A DNA stretch of 64,000 bases from assembly GCF_001956295.1 (NCBI RefSeq), contig NZ_MRTD01000010.1:186001-250000 (forward strand), in the 5' to 3' direction. The notes beneath the pieces were generated by a model. The model did no database searches, was not told the DNA's origin, and saw only the letters and a list, made by a program, of their open reading frames with translations. Both the position numbers and the translations under genes were made by a program. Shown piece after piece: positions 42,475 through 51,867 of the stretch. Positions within the stretch are counted from its first letter, which is position 1; the number at the start of each line of letters is the position of its first letter. Source of the stretch: Paenibacillus sp. FSL A5-0031. Its GTDB lineage: Bacteria > Bacillota > Bacilli > Paenibacillales > Paenibacillaceae.

Positions 42475-43488
42475 TTAATTGAGCGCCTCCGCGATCTGAT
42501 CAACAATCAAATTGATGGCAATCGGTCCATAATAACCAATCCACTGCGCTGTGTTTTCCTCATATACCTGATTTTCCTTAACCGCACTCATGCTTTTCCA
42601 GATCGATGTGTTTTGAAATTCAGTTGTTAGCTCCAAATTCGTTTCATCCTGAAGTAGAAATAAATGATCGGCAGCCAGCTCTGGGATAACTTCAAGAGAA
42701 ATCATCATGCTTGAGTCCTTGCTGTTAACTGCCATTTTAGGTGGAGTCAGACCTAGATCGTCATACAAAATCTGTGAAGTTCGATGGGATGTCGTTTGGA
42801 GACGAATCATTTCATCTCTAGGCCTAATCAAAGCAACCGTTTGTCCCTTCATTTTATCTGCCAATGCTGCTTTTAGATCGCTTATCTTTTGCTTGTAACC
42901 ATCAACCAGCGCCTGCGCCTCTTGCGGCTTATTCAAGATTTGCCCAAATTTCAAAAGTACGGTCCGCCAGTCCTCATTGCGCTCTAGTGTGATCGTCGGT
43001 GCGATTTTAAGTAAATCTTCGTAAATATCATCATGGAATTCTGTTGCAATGATGAGATCTGGCTCTATCGCAATGATTCCTTCCAAATTCGGTTCTATAT
43101 ACGTGCCAAGTAACGGGATATTGCCCATCTTATCGCCCAGATAGGGAGGAAGTCCGTTGTCGGTTTCAGCTATTACGCTGCCCGCCGGCTGAAAGCCCAG
43201 CGCCAGCATTTGATCCGCGTACTGGACATCCAACACGACAATTTTCTTAGGTACGCTCTCGAGAGTTAATTCACCCTTCAAATGTTTGATCGTGACTGGT
43301 GCTGCAAGGGCCGGTTCTGTTACGGAGCCGCTGTTATCGGACTCACCATTTTGGGCTTGAGGTTGATTCGTCTTACCTCCCCCAGCATTGCTGCTGCCTT
43401 TGTTTGAACTGTCTGAGCATGCGCCAAGAATCATAACCAAACTTACTAACAGGCTGAAGGTCCAAATCCATTTGGTTTTTGAATACAT
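42475..43488 (-). CDS. Iron-siderophore ABC transporter substrate-binding lipoprotein
   Basis: A 337-residue lipoprotein with signal peptide and lipobox LGAC followed by a Ser/Asn/Gly-rich linker. The type III binding-protein domain begins at about residue 65 (KIVVLDVQYADQMLALGFQP) and has IEPDLIIATEFHDDIYEDL and the long central helix. It is closely similar to the C-terminal half of the AraC-type regulator at 43716-45497. No permease or ATPase genes are adjacent, so it must use transport subunits encoded elsewhere. The start at 43488 follows AGGAGAG. Confidence 0.9.
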   Translation of the reverse strand: MYSKTKWIWTFSLLVSLVMILGACSDSSNKGSSNAGGGKTNQPQAQNGESDNSGSVTEPALAAPVTIKHLKGELTLESVPKKIVVLDVQYADQMLALGFQPAGSVIAETDNGLPPYLGDKMGNIPLLGTYIEPNLEGIIAIEPDLIIATEFHDDIYEDLLKIAPTITLERNEDWRTVLLKFGQILNKPQEAQALVDGYKQKISDLKAALADKMKGQTVALIRPRDEMIRLQTTSHRTSQILYDDLGLTPPKMAVNSKDSSMMISLEVIPELAADHLFLLQDETNLELTTEFQNTSIWKSMSAVKENQVYEENTAQWIGYYGPIAINLIVDQIAEALN

Positions 43489-43516
43489 ATGTATAATCTC
43501 TCCTCTTTTTCTTGTT

Positions 43517-43573
43517 GAGAATGACAATCATCTTCACTTACAACACTATAACGACTCCCTCTGTTATCTTCAA
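43517..43573 (-). promoter_or_regulatory. Promoter with Fur box for the siderophore-binding protein and FhuF-like genes
   Basis: TTGAAG (43568-43573) and TATAGT (43545-43550) on the minus strand with a 17-base spacer. At 43517-43535 the plus strand reads GAGAATGACAATCATCTTC, matching the 19-base Fur consensus GATAATGATAATCATTATC at 15 positions, just downstream of the -10. Confidence 0.75.
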
Positions 43574-43608
43574 TGGATATTTGCGCCACTGCCCATGGAT
43601 TGTGGCGA

Positions 43609-43657
43609 CAAAAAAAACACCGTTGCTCGAATACGTAGATTCGGATGCAACCGTGTT
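43609..43657 (-). terminator. Terminator after the AraC-type regulator gene
   Basis: On the minus strand AACACGGTTGC pairs with GCAACGGTGTT, with an inner CGAAT/ATTCG stem and eight T following. Confidence 0.85.
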
Positions 43658-43715
43658 TATATAAGAAATGGAAATCGAAGCGCTAGTTATGCTTCACTAT
43701 TTCCGTTATATCAAA

Positions 43716-45497
43716 TTATTTGGCATCTAAGAAAACCTCTGCCACTTGATCGACCACCTGGTTCATCGCGATGGGGCCGTAATAAGCAATCCAAATGCTT
43801 GATTTGGCGTGGTAAACATGCTGCTGCTGCACGGCACGCAGGTTTTTCCAAGTCGCAGTGGTCTGAAGCTCTTCCGACCAAGCTTTATATTTGTTGTCGG
43901 TCAATACGAAATAATGGTCAACATCCAGCTCCGGCAGCCCTTCCAAAGCGATCAATGAGCTGGTCCTTTTGCGGTCAACCGCTAGCTTCGGCGGATGCAG
44001 CCCCAGATCGCTGTATAGAATGGCTGCTGTACGATGAGCGCTTGTATGCAGCCTAATGATATTATCCCGCGGCCGAATCATCATGACTGATTGTCCATGT
44101 AGCTTGTTTGCCAGTGCCGATTTCAGTCCGCTGATTTTGTGCTTATACTGCTGTAAGACCTGCTCTGCTTCAAGCTTCTTGCCCGTAATCCGCCCGATGG
44201 TTCGCAAGGTTTCTCTCCAATCGCGATTTCGCTCTAGCATGATGGTCGGCGCAATATGCGTGAGGCTTCTATAAATGTTTTGGTGGAACTCAGTACAGAT
44301 GATCAAATCGGGCTCTAAGGCACGCAAAGCTTCCAGATCGGGTTCAGCCATCGTTCCCAAGGCCTTAACCGAACGCTGCTTGTCTATTAGATACTCAGGA
44401 ACACTGCTATGATCTCCAGTTACGATGACGCTGCCCGCCGGCAGCTCACCTAGAGCCAGCATATGGTCCATAAACTGCGGGTCCAGCACAGCAATTTTCT
44501 CTGGCTGCCGCTGGAGCAGCAGCTCGCCTTTGAGATGAACAATCGTCCGCTGTGAGCGACGGATAACAGCATCCAGAGGATCTGATGCCGCCTTCTTTTC
44601 GCCGCTTTCCAATTCCAGCTTAGGCATAATTACCGTACCATTCTCCGAAACATCAACTTTGAGATGATGCATCATTTCTCGGTACATGCTTGGAGAAACA
44701 CCCGTATAACGCTTAAATAAACGGCTGAAATAATAGCTGTCCTCATAACCGACTGCTTCAGCAATATTCTTAAGCCCTATATTCGTACGAGACAGCAGCT
44801 CCTTGGCCTTGTCTATACGGATTTGCATCAGGTAGTCAATCGGTCCAAGAGACAACCGCTTATTGAACATCCGCTGCAATGTCCGAGAACTGCAATTCAA
44901 TAATGCTGCAAGTGTGTCTGCTGTAATCGGTTCGGCATAGTGTGCATCCATATATCTAACAGCCTCAAGTACCGCATCCGGAGAAACTTGCTCCATCCGC
45001 CTGTGCTGCAGTTGCCCCATCAGCTCGCAAATAAACTGATAAAAAAATGATTTTACCTGCAGCTTCGCCATCGCTCCCGGCTGGTTCCACTCCTGCTCCA
45101 TACGGGACAAGGACTGGAGCAGCGGAGCAGCAGGACTCGCCGCAAAACCATATTGGATTTCAAATGGTTCCGTGCTAGCCAGCAATTGAAGTAAGTCTTG
45201 GCTGCATGGCAGCGGCAGAGTGGCTTTATACTGAATCATATAATATTCTAAATGGCCGGTGATATCACAAATAGTAACAACTGTGCCTTTGCCGGCGTGG
45301 CAAACATACCCACTCTCCAATTCATGCTCCTTCCCGTCCAGCAGGAGCCGAGCACGGCCACTTATCGCGTATAATAGAGTACTCGACGTAAGCTGAGAGG
45401 TGTGCAAATTGTCGCCAACCGTAAGCTCGGCTCGCTGCACATCCAATATTTTTAGCGAAACAAGGTTCCACAGTATAAGGTGATTTTCCACATTCAT
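43716..45497 (-). CDS. Btr-like AraC regulator fused to a siderophore-binding domain
   Basis: A 593-residue protein. An N-terminal cupin-like region (about 20-110) and a helical middle precede a double helix-turn-helix AraC domain at about 190-270 (TADTLAALLNCSSRTLQRMF, LKNIAEAVGYEDSYYFSRLF). A full type III binding-protein domain spans about 310-593 (IAVLDPQFMDHMLALGELPAG). B. subtilis Btr has the same fusion and activates bacillibactin uptake when its domain binds the ferric siderophore. The fused domain is a close paralog of the neighbouring binding protein, implying the same ligand. No signal peptide, so it acts in the cytoplasm. Confidence 0.9.
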   Translation of the reverse strand: MNVENHLILWNLVSLKILDVQRAELTVGDNLHTSQLTSSTLLYAISGRARLLLDGKEHELESGYVCHAGKGTVVTICDITGHLEYYMIQYKATLPLPCSQDLLQLLASTEPFEIQYGFAASPAAPLLQSLSRMEQEWNQPGAMAKLQVKSFFYQFICELMGQLQHRRMEQVSPDAVLEAVRYMDAHYAEPITADTLAALLNCSSRTLQRMFNKRLSLGPIDYLMQIRIDKAKELLSRTNIGLKNIAEAVGYEDSYYFSRLFKRYTGVSPSMYREMMHHLKVDVSENGTVIMPKLELESGEKKAASDPLDAVIRRSQRTIVHLKGELLLQRQPEKIAVLDPQFMDHMLALGELPAGSVIVTGDHSSVPEYLIDKQRSVKALGTMAEPDLEALRALEPDLIICTEFHQNIYRSLTHIAPTIMLERNRDWRETLRTIGRITGKKLEAEQVLQQYKHKISGLKSALANKLHGQSVMMIRPRDNIIRLHTSAHRTAAILYSDLGLHPPKLAVDRKRTSSLIALEGLPELDVDHYFVLTDNKYKAWSEELQTTATWKNLRAVQQQHVYHAKSSIWIAYYGPIAMNQVVDQVAEVFLDAK

Positions 45498-45620
45498 ATG
45501 ATGTCAGCTCCTAAGCATGTCGCCTCCGTACAATATGTTTGAATTATATCATGAACATCAGAATTTGAGATCAACCCAATCATTCAGACCATTCTTCATC
45601 CAGCAGTTATTATATAACGT

Positions 45621-45660
45621 AAATAGCCCGGCAGGTCGTAGAAGACCTACAGGGCTATTT
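45621..45660. terminator. Bidirectional terminator after the small HTH gene
   Basis: AAATAGCCCGGCAGGTCGT and its near-complement form a long stem with one mismatch region; T-rich flanks lie on both sides. Confidence 0.7.
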
Positions 45661-45672
45661 TTCTTTGAATCA

Positions 45673-45897
45673 TTATTCTACTTCATTGGATGTCCGCAGC
45701 TCATAGAGTTCGGGTACATCACATTTAATCGTTGCAGCTATCGAAATCGCCACCTTAAGCGGCATGATTCGTTTGTTGTCGATATAGTCGCCGATCCTCT
45801 CGGGTCTCACCATCAGTGCATCTGCAAGCTGCGCCTGCGATAACCCGCGTTCGCTTAATCGCTGCTCCAGCAGGCAATTGCCCAGTTCGTATTTCAT
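45673..45897 (-). CDS. XRE-family helix-turn-helix protein
   Basis: A 74-residue protein that is almost only a Cro/C1-type helix-turn-helix (RLSERGLSQAQLADALMVRP, then ERIGDYIDNKRIMPLKVA), ending with an acidic tail. It stands alone between the siderophore genes and the sulfur operon, converging on neither. No target is evident; it could be a small autonomous repressor or an orphan antitoxin-like protein, though no toxin gene is adjacent. Confidence 0.8.
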   Translation of the reverse strand: MKYELGNCLLEQRLSERGLSQAQLADALMVRPERIGDYIDNKRIMPLKVAISIAATIKCDVPELYELRTSNEVE

Positions 45898-46019
45898 CGT
45901 ATTGCACCTCCATTTAACAGAGCGCTCAATACAAGTCTACCCAAGCGACCATCTCTATACCCTCTCAAGACTTGTCATTATCACAACATGGAAGGAAGGA
46001 CTATACATTTTTAAATTAA

Positions 46020-47348
46020 TTAGCTATTCACTTTCTCTTTGGTATAGCGATTCGCTGGAATCTGTAAGCCGAGATTGCCGCGCAGCGTATCCGATTCATA
46101 ATCAGTGCGATAAATGCCGCGCTCTTGGAGAATTGGAACAACCAGCTCAACAAAATCATTCAAGCCGCTTGGAATCGAAGAATGAATAATGAAGCCGTCT
46201 GCTGCTCCCTCTTCATGCCACTCCTCAATCAGATCTGCAATTTTCTCAGGTGTACCGATGAATTGCGGACGCGGAGTCGCGGATTGAAGCGCAACCTGGC
46301 GCAGCGTAAGATTTTTCTCTTTCGCTACTTTTTTAATTTTGTCGGTGCCGCTGCGGAAGCTGTTTTGACCGAGGTCGCCAAGCTCTGGGAACTGCTCATC
46401 AAGCGGATATTGAGAGAAGTCATGATGCTCGAAGAAACGCCCTAAATAGTTCAAAGCATTCTCGATCGTCACTAACTCTGCCAGCTCTTGGTACTTGCGC
46501 TCAGCTTCCTCTTCCGTGCGTCCAATAATCGGACCAATGCCAGGAAGAATAACGATATCATCCACCGAACGGCCTTCAGCCACCGTACGATCCTTCACGT
46601 CTTTATAAAATGCTTTTGCATCTTCGATATTGTCATGGCCTGTGAATACCGCATCTGCTGCTTTGCCAGCCAGCTTCTTGCCGCTCTCAGAAGAGCCCGC
46701 TTGAAAAATAACCGGATGACCTTGCTTCGAGCGAGCAATATTAAGCGGACCTTGAACGGAGAAATACTCGCCTTTATGATCTAGACGGTGCAGCTTAGAC
46801 GGATCAAAGAACACACCTGACTCTTTGTCTCTGACGAAAGCATCGTCCTCCCAAGAATCCCACAAACCGCGTGTCACTTCCAAATACTCTTCGGCAATTT
46901 TGTAGCGCTCATCATGTGTCGGATGATCCGTTTTGCTGAAATTGCTTGCCGAGCCCTCAAGCGGAGATGTAACAACATTCCATCCAGCACGACCGCCGCT
47001 AATATGATCTAAAGAGCCAAATTGTCTTGCAACCGTAAACGGCTCACTATATGAGCTCGATAATGTGCCAACCAATCCAATTTTGGACGTAACAGCTGCC
47101 AGCGCGGACAATATCGTAATCGGCTCAAAGCGGTTTAAAAAATGCGGAATCGATTTTTCGTTTATATATAGACCATCAGCGATAAAGACAAGATCAAACT
47201 TACCCGCTTCAGCAGTCTGTGCTTGCTCCGTATAAAATTTAAAGTTCACGCTCGCATCAGCCGGCACTTCCGGATGCCGCCATGCCGAGATATTGCCTCC
47301 CACACCATGAATCAATGCGCCAAACTTAAGTTGCTTCCGGTTCGCCAT
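46020..47348 (-). CDS. LLM-class monooxygenase, YtnJ/SnaA-type (S-modified cysteine breakdown)
   Basis: A 442-residue FMN-dependent monooxygenase starting [18 protein letters not shown], with [13 protein letters not shown]-like, [17 protein letters not shown] and [21 protein letters not shown] segments of the NtaA/SnaA/YtnJ family. In B. subtilis YtnJ and relatives oxidise N-acetylated S-(2-succino)cysteine or similar thioethers. The start is supported by GGAGG; the 24-base longer frame is not. It is the last gene of the ten-gene operon, just after the N-acetyltransferase gene, as the pathway logic (acetylate, oxidise, deacetylate) expects. Confidence 0.9.
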   Translation of the reverse strand: MANRKQLKFGALIHGVGGNISAWRHPEVPADASVNFKFYTEQAQTAEAGKFDLVFIADGLYINEKSIPHFLNRFEPITILSALAAVTSKIGLVGTLSSSYSEPFTVARQFGSLDHISGGRAGWNVVTSPLEGSASNFSKTDHPTHDERYKIAEEYLEVTRGLWDSWEDDAFVRDKESGVFFDPSKLHRLDHKGEYFSVQGPLNIARSKQGHPVIFQAGSSESGKKLAGKAADAVFTGHDNIEDAKAFYKDVKDRTVAEGRSVDDIVILPGIGPIIGRTEEEAERKYQELAELVTIENALNYLGRFFEHHDFSQYPLDEQFPELGDLGQNSFRSGTDKIKKVAKEKNLTLRQVALQSATPRPQFIGTPEKIADLIEEWHEEGAADGFIIHSSIPSGLNDFVELVVPILQERGIYRTDYESDTLRGNLGLQIPANRYTKEKVNS

Positions 47349-47411
47349 AATAAACATCCTCCTAATGAACATAGTATGATTGATCTTCTGACAGCAAAAG
47401 CAGCAGTCCTG

Positions 47412-47948
47412 CTAAGTTACCTGCAATAACGATGCTTCCTTTAATTGAAGCCGGTAGCTCTTAACGAGCGTTTCCCCATTCATTAAATCCTTATCGAATG
47501 CGCGCTCGAAGCCAAGACGCTCGTAAAGCCTTACAGCTGAATCCATCATGTCTGAAGTATGAAGATGCAGCGTCTCCGCTCCCCATTCCTTTGCAAGCTT
47601 TGCACTGGCACGGATAAGCTCCGTCGCTACGCCGAAGCCGCGTGCTGTCTGCGATACGGCGAGCAGGCGAATAATCGGTGAATGAATTTGAAGCTCCGGC
47701 CGTCCATAGGCCGCTTCAGAGGAATCAAACAAGAACACACTTCCAACGATCCTCCCGCCGAGCACCGCAACTAAACGCGCCTTCGTTGCTGCGCCTTCAA
47801 CAGATTCCAGTATGCTTTCTTTATATTGATTCCATGCCGCTTCAGGCAGCACTTGCTCATATTGGCCATAAGCATCAATAAGTACTTCCCGTGTAGCATC
47901 TAGATCCTCAAGCTCAGCATTACGAATAATGACAGCTGTATCAGACAT
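47412..47948 (-). CDS. GNAT N-acetyltransferase, YtmI-like
   Basis: A 178-residue acetyltransferase. The acetyl-CoA motif is LLAVSQTARGFGVATELIRA, preceded by a strand with VAVLGGRIVGSVFLF and followed by LYERLGFER. In the equivalent B. subtilis operon YtmI N-acetylates S-modified cysteines as the first breakdown step. Located between the DinB gene and the monooxygenase gene in the same operon. Confidence 0.88.
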   Translation of the reverse strand: MSDTAVIIRNAELEDLDATREVLIDAYGQYEQVLPEAAWNQYKESILESVEGAATKARLVAVLGGRIVGSVFLFDSSEAAYGRPELQIHSPIIRLLAVSQTARGFGVATELIRASAKLAKEWGAETLHLHTSDMMDSAVRLYERLGFERAFDKDLMNGETLVKSYRLQLKEASLLQVT

Positions 47949-48011
47949 GCTTCTTCACCTGCTCTCCCTTTATATGATTACAATGGCTATACCTTTTAAA
48001 ATGGCATCAAT

Positions 48012-48491
48012 CTAATTGCGAGAGTCCAGCTCTCCCTGCTTGATTCGACGAATTTGACCTAAGTGACCTTGCACGTGCTTCACAAATGCCGGTACGATCA
48101 CAGCTATTGATACGGGCTCACCTTTAAAGTTAATGCCGGTCTTGCTCCATTCTTCTTCGGTCAAACGATTAAACAACAGGCTGTTATATTGAACAAGTGA
48201 ACGTGCCGCAAGCAAAATATCTTTAACATCGCCTTCATTTGCCCTTTGGCCAGACACCCAAGCATCCTGTTTAAAGGAAGGCAGCCTTGTCTCGGAGCCA
48301 GACAAGATTTCACGAATGCGAAAGGATACGATAATGCTGTGATCAACGAGATGAGCGAGCACCTCGGTCACACTCCATGACTCAGGGGCAGCCTTCCATT
48401 TCAGCTGGTGATCCGACAGCCCTTCCAATTCCTGCTCAATTTGATCATATACGTTCACAAATGCATGAATATCGACAATGGGTTCGCTCAT
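48012..48491 (-). CDS. DinB/YfiT-like putative metal-dependent protein
   Basis: A 159-residue four-helix protein of the DinB superfamily. The motif SVTEVLAHLVDHSI supplies the first metal-binding His, and VKHVQGHLGQIRRI near the C-terminus supplies the others. The family includes bacillithiol S-transferases and mycothiol- or glutathione-dependent enzymes, so a thiol-transfer step on a sulfur substrate is plausible here. It is not part of the B. subtilis ytm operon. AGGAGG precedes the ATG. Confidence 0.82.
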   Translation of the reverse strand: MSEPIVDIHAFVNVYDQIEQELEGLSDHQLKWKAAPESWSVTEVLAHLVDHSIIVSFRIREILSGSETRLPSFKQDAWVSGQRANEGDVKDILLAARSLVQYNSLLFNRLTEEEWSKTGINFKGEPVSIAVIVPAFVKHVQGHLGQIRRIKQGELDSRN

Positions 48492-48528
48492 TTAAAATCC
48501 TCCTCGTGAATAACAAAAGTAAATTGCG

Positions 48529-49665
48529 TTATGCCCTGCTAAAACGATCAAGCTCAAATAATCGCAAATCGTACCCTGTATTCTTTTTTTGTATTTTGTC
48601 AGCCAAAATCTCGCCTACCACGCTCGCAAATTTAAAGCCATGACCGGAAAAACCGCCAGCAAGCAGCACATTATGATGCTCAGGATGAGCATCAATAATG
48701 AAATCCTCATCAGGCGTAAACTCGTATTTGCATACTGCCCCCCGCAAAAGCTTGCCGGCCGCATCCGGAACAAAAGCGGCAAGCGCGCGGCGAAGATCCT
48801 CTTCATCTTCTGGATAAGCTCCAAATGGAGCAATCGGCTCACCTGGCTGCCACTCCACGCCTGTATCGTGTCTGCCAATTTTAATTCCAGCGCCGCCGAT
48901 GCTCGGAAAGCCGTAGTAGCCTCCCAGCGCGCCGCCCCAAGTGAAGCCGGGAAATACGCCTGCATCAAAAGCGGGTGAACGCGTTTCAAACCACCCTACT
49001 ACCTTGCGAACTGCACGAATGGGAAGCTTAACATGCTTCGCGAGCATGCCAAACCATGCGCCGGCGGTAATAATGATTTGCTGTGCTGTAAAAGCAGCTT
49101 CTTTCGTATGAACAGTAACGCTTGAAGCACTCGCCTGTATATCTGTAACGAAGCTGTTTACCAGAAGCTCCGCTCCGACTGCTATAGCTTGCTGCTTATA
49201 AGCAGCTACACATTTTTCACTGTATAAGTAACCCGCATTCGGCTCGTACATCCCTTGGAAGGAGTCAGCTAATTGTACACCTGGAAAACGCCGATTAATT
49301 TCTTCCGCTCGCAGCAGCTCCACTTGAACGCCATTCGCAATAGCAACGCCTAATCTGCCTTCATAGTTGTAAAAGCTCGATTCTGCCATATTGAGCACGC
49401 CCGATCGCTCCAGCAGCTTTTCCCCCGTTGCTTTCTCGAGTGCCAGCCACCTCTCATCAGCACGAAGCGCCATCTTCACATAAGTATCGCCGCCATGATA
49501 AGCATGCCGGATTAGACGCGGCTCGCCGTGATGGCTTCCCATATTATGCGGCGGATCAAAGGCATCAATGAGCAGAGTCCTTGCTCCGCGGGCTGCGAGC
49601 TCATAACCTGCGCTCATCCCCATAGAGCCTGCCCCAACGATGATCACATCATATGATTTCGGAAT
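48529..49665 (-). CDS. SolA-like FAD-dependent amine oxidase; apparent ATT start
   Basis: A 378-residue flavoprotein of the monomeric sarcosine/N-methyltryptophan oxidase family. The dinucleotide motif is YDVIIVGAGSMGMSAGYELA, the substrate/FAD loop GSHHGEPRLIRHAY, and the Cys of GAVCKYEFTPDEDFIID is at the position of the covalent FAD link. The first GTG in frame (49647) would cut the first strand of the FAD fold. GGGAGG lies eight bases before an in-frame ATT at 49665, giving IPKSYDVIIVGAG, which matches the normal family start. It overlaps the end of the deacetylase gene. It could oxidise the amine of a freed amino acid; this enzyme is absent from the B. subtilis operon. Confidence 0.85.
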   Translation of the reverse strand: MPKSYDVIIVGAGSMGMSAGYELAARGARTLLIDAFDPPHNMGSHHGEPRLIRHAYHGGDTYVKMALRADERWLALEKATGEKLLERSGVLNMAESSFYNYEGRLGVAIANGVQVELLRAEEINRRFPGVQLADSFQGMYEPNAGYLYSEKCVAAYKQQAIAVGAELLVNSFVTDIQASASSVTVHTKEAAFTAQQIIITAGAWFGMLAKHVKLPIRAVRKVVGWFETRSPAFDAGVFPGFTWGGALGGYYGFPSIGGAGIKIGRHDTGVEWQPGEPIAPFGAYPEDEEDLRRALAAFVPDAAGKLLRGAVCKYEFTPDEDFIIDAHPEHHNVLLAGGFSGHGFKFASVVGEILADKIQKKNTGYDLRLFELDRFSRA

Positions 49666-50839
49666 GTTGTCGTCCTCCCAGCGTATTCTCGCTCGTCAGC
49701 TTGCGCAGAGCATCCACAGCAAGGGAAGCAAAAAAAGAAGCAGCAATCGGCAATGCTTTTTCATCTAAATCAAAGGATGGATGATGCCATTCCTGTGAGC
49801 CGGCTGTGCCAAAAAACACAAACACCCCTTCGGTTTCCTTCAAATAAAACGCAAAATCCTCGCCTGCCGGAGAAGGCGTCGGCTTCACCACTGCAAGGCC
49901 AAGAGCATTCGCTGTTATCGAAGCTTGATCGGCCCACTTCTGATCATTGACAACTGCCGGCGGCCCTTCCAGCCACTTCACTTTCGCACTCGTTGCAAAC
50001 GCCGATGCTACACCATTTACGACCTGATCAAAGCGCTCGCGCACTGTCATGCGGACATGCTCTTCAAACGTACGCAGCGTACCGTCAAATACCGCTTTGT
50101 CCGAAATAATATTCCAAGCGGTTCCCGCATGAAGCCTTGTCACACTAACAACCGCACTGTCCAGCGCACTTACGCTGCGGCTTACGATCGATTGCAGCGC
50201 CGTAATCATATGCGCCGCGGTTACGATCGGATCAAGACCCGCTTCAGGTACTGCAGCATGACTGCCGCGGCCTTCCACTTCAACGACAAAACCATCAGCT
50301 GCCGCCATGATCGGCCCGCCTGTAATTCCAATCGTTCCAACTGGGAGATCCGGCTTGTTATGCATGCCGAACACCGCGCTCACGCCTTCCAAAGCTCCGC
50401 TTGCAATAAGCTTCTGAGCACCCTTTGCTTTTTCTTCCGCAGGCTGGAACAACAAGCGTACCGTTCCTTGCAGCTCCTGCTCCCGTTCCTTGAGCAAAAG
50501 AGCAGTTCCTATAATCGACGCCGTGTGGAAATCATGTCCGCAGGCATGCATTTTACCCCGAATTGTTGAAGCAAATGCAAGACCCGTCTCCTCCTGTATC
50601 GGCAGTGCGTCTATATCCGCGCGAACCGCGACAATGGGGCCGCCGTGCAATCCACCAATCTCTGCAATGACACCGGTTTGAAGTCCATAATCAACAACTC
50701 GAATGCCCGCCTCCGTTAACCAGCCGCGTATGGAAGCCGTCGTCTCGAACTCCTCATGAGAAAGCTCAGGATGCTGATGCAGCTGCCTTCGAATGGCTAT
50801 CAACTTCTCCTCTATGAATTCAGCTGAGAAATCGCTCAT
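49649..50839 (-). CDS. M20-family amidohydrolase (N-acetyl-S-modified cysteine deacetylase, YtnL/SndA-like)
   Basis: A 396-residue M20D metallopeptidase-like deacetylase. Metal ligands appear in HACGHDFHT, LLFQPAEEKAKGA, VFGMHNKPD and a late HHPSFDLDE, and the lid domain has VEVEGRGSHAAVPEAGLDP. In the S-(2-succino)cysteine pathway the YtnL/SndA enzyme removes the acetyl group after oxidation. It overlaps the LLM oxidoreductase stop by four bases. Confidence 0.92.
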   Translation of the reverse strand: MSDFSAEFIEEKLIAIRRQLHQHPELSHEEFETTASIRGWLTEAGIRVVDYGLQTGVIAEIGGLHGGPIVAVRADIDALPIQEETGLAFASTIRGKMHACGHDFHTASIIGTALLLKEREQELQGTVRLLFQPAEEKAKGAQKLIASGALEGVSAVFGMHNKPDLPVGTIGITGGPIMAAADGFVVEVEGRGSHAAVPEAGLDPIVTAAHMITALQSIVSRSVSALDSAVVSVTRLHAGTAWNIISDKAVFDGTLRTFEEHVRMTVRERFDQVVNGVASAFATSAKVKWLEGPPAVVNDQKWADQASITANALGLAVVKPTPSPAGEDFAFYLKETEGVFVFFGTAGSQEWHHPSFDLDEKALPIAASFFASLAVDALRKLTSENTLGGRQHSEII

Positions 50840-51846
50840 ACCAACTCTCCTTCAAAGGCTTCCTTAAGCAGCTCGAAGGATCGTACACGCTTGGCGAAAT
50901 CAGGAATAATCGTCGTAAAAATAAACTCATCCACGCCATACTGCTCCCCAATTTCAAGCAGTCGTTTGCGAACCGTCTCCTTGGTGCCGCGGGTAATATC
51001 CGCATCCCTTTCCTCTGCTGTAAATGTCTCTCCCGCCTGCCTAGCAAATTCCTTCGCTTGTTCCAGCGTGCCTACGTTTACAGTCTTGCCGCTTGCCAGT
51101 GTAACTCTCACATTTTTAAAATGACCTGCCAGCTCATTCGCTTCTTCTTCCGAATCGGATGCTATTACTGACAATGCTAGAATCGCTTTAGGCTCTCCGC
51201 CAAACGACCGATTAAATTTATTCCGATACGTATTTATCGCCTTTTGAGCCGTATCTGGATCGTTATTAATGAATAATGCAAAAGCATACGGATAACCCTT
51301 CTCCGCAGCCAGCTCCGCGCTTGATAAGCTTGTGCCAAGCAAAAAAATGTCAGCAGGCTGCTTCGGCAGCGGACTTGCAACAAGCCCAGCCAGCGGATGC
51401 TCTTCGCCAGTCTTATCATGGAGCAGCTGCTCCAGCTCTGTCAGCTTCTCAGCTAAAGTGTCGGCTTCCGCTACGCCCTTCTGCAAAGCTTTCGTAGAAC
51501 GCGGCAATCCGCCTGGCGCTCGCCCGATGCCAAGCTCAACTCTTCCTGGCGCGAGTGAAGCAAGCACATTAAAATTTTCTGCCACTTTATAAGGGCTGTA
51601 ATGCTGGAGCATTACGCCGCCTGAACCAATGCGAATGGATGATGTTTGAGCCAGCAAATAAGCAATAAGCACCTCTGGCGAGGACCCCGCCATCCCGGGA
51701 GAATCATGATGCTCAGATACCCAGAAGCGCTCGAAACCAAGCGTTTCTGCCAATTGCGCCAGCCTCACGGTATTCGCCAAGGCTTCAGCAGCAGTTTGAC
51801 CGGGAAAAATAATACTTTGATCCAGAATGCCAATTTTGAGTGACAT
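50836..51846 (-). CDS. LLM-class flavin oxidoreductase, YtmO-like
   Basis: A 336-residue luciferase-like oxidoreductase of the short, group-1 type, starting MSLKIGILDQSIIFPGQTAA. WVSEHHDSPGMAGSSPEVLI, VMLQHYSPYKVAENFNVLAS and LGIGRAPGG are its main motifs. It is distinct from the 442-residue monooxygenase at 46020. YtmO occupies the same position, after the transporter genes, in the B. subtilis operon. The precise reaction is unknown. Confidence 0.9.
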   Translation of the reverse strand: MSLKIGILDQSIIFPGQTAAEALANTVRLAQLAETLGFERFWVSEHHDSPGMAGSSPEVLIAYLLAQTSSIRIGSGGVMLQHYSPYKVAENFNVLASLAPGRVELGIGRAPGGLPRSTKALQKGVAEADTLAEKLTELEQLLHDKTGEEHPLAGLVASPLPKQPADIFLLGTSLSSAELAAEKGYPYAFALFINNDPDTAQKAINTYRNKFNRSFGGEPKAILALSVIASDSEEEANELAGHFKNVRVTLASGKTVNVGTLEQAKEFARQAGETFTAEERDADITRGTKETVRKRLLEIGEQYGVDEFIFTTIIPDFAKRVRSFELLKEAFEGELV

Positions 51847-51867
51847 ATTGATTCGCTCCTCTATGTG

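Noticed and set aside
43388-44056. 222-codon open frame on the plus strand
   Set aside because: It crosses the binding-protein 5' end, the Fur-box promoter, the terminator and the end of the AraC-type gene in the antisense direction; no recognisable domain.
45517-45843. 108-codon open frame on the plus strand
   Set aside because: It runs through the terminator at 45621 and antisense to the clear helix-turn-helix gene.
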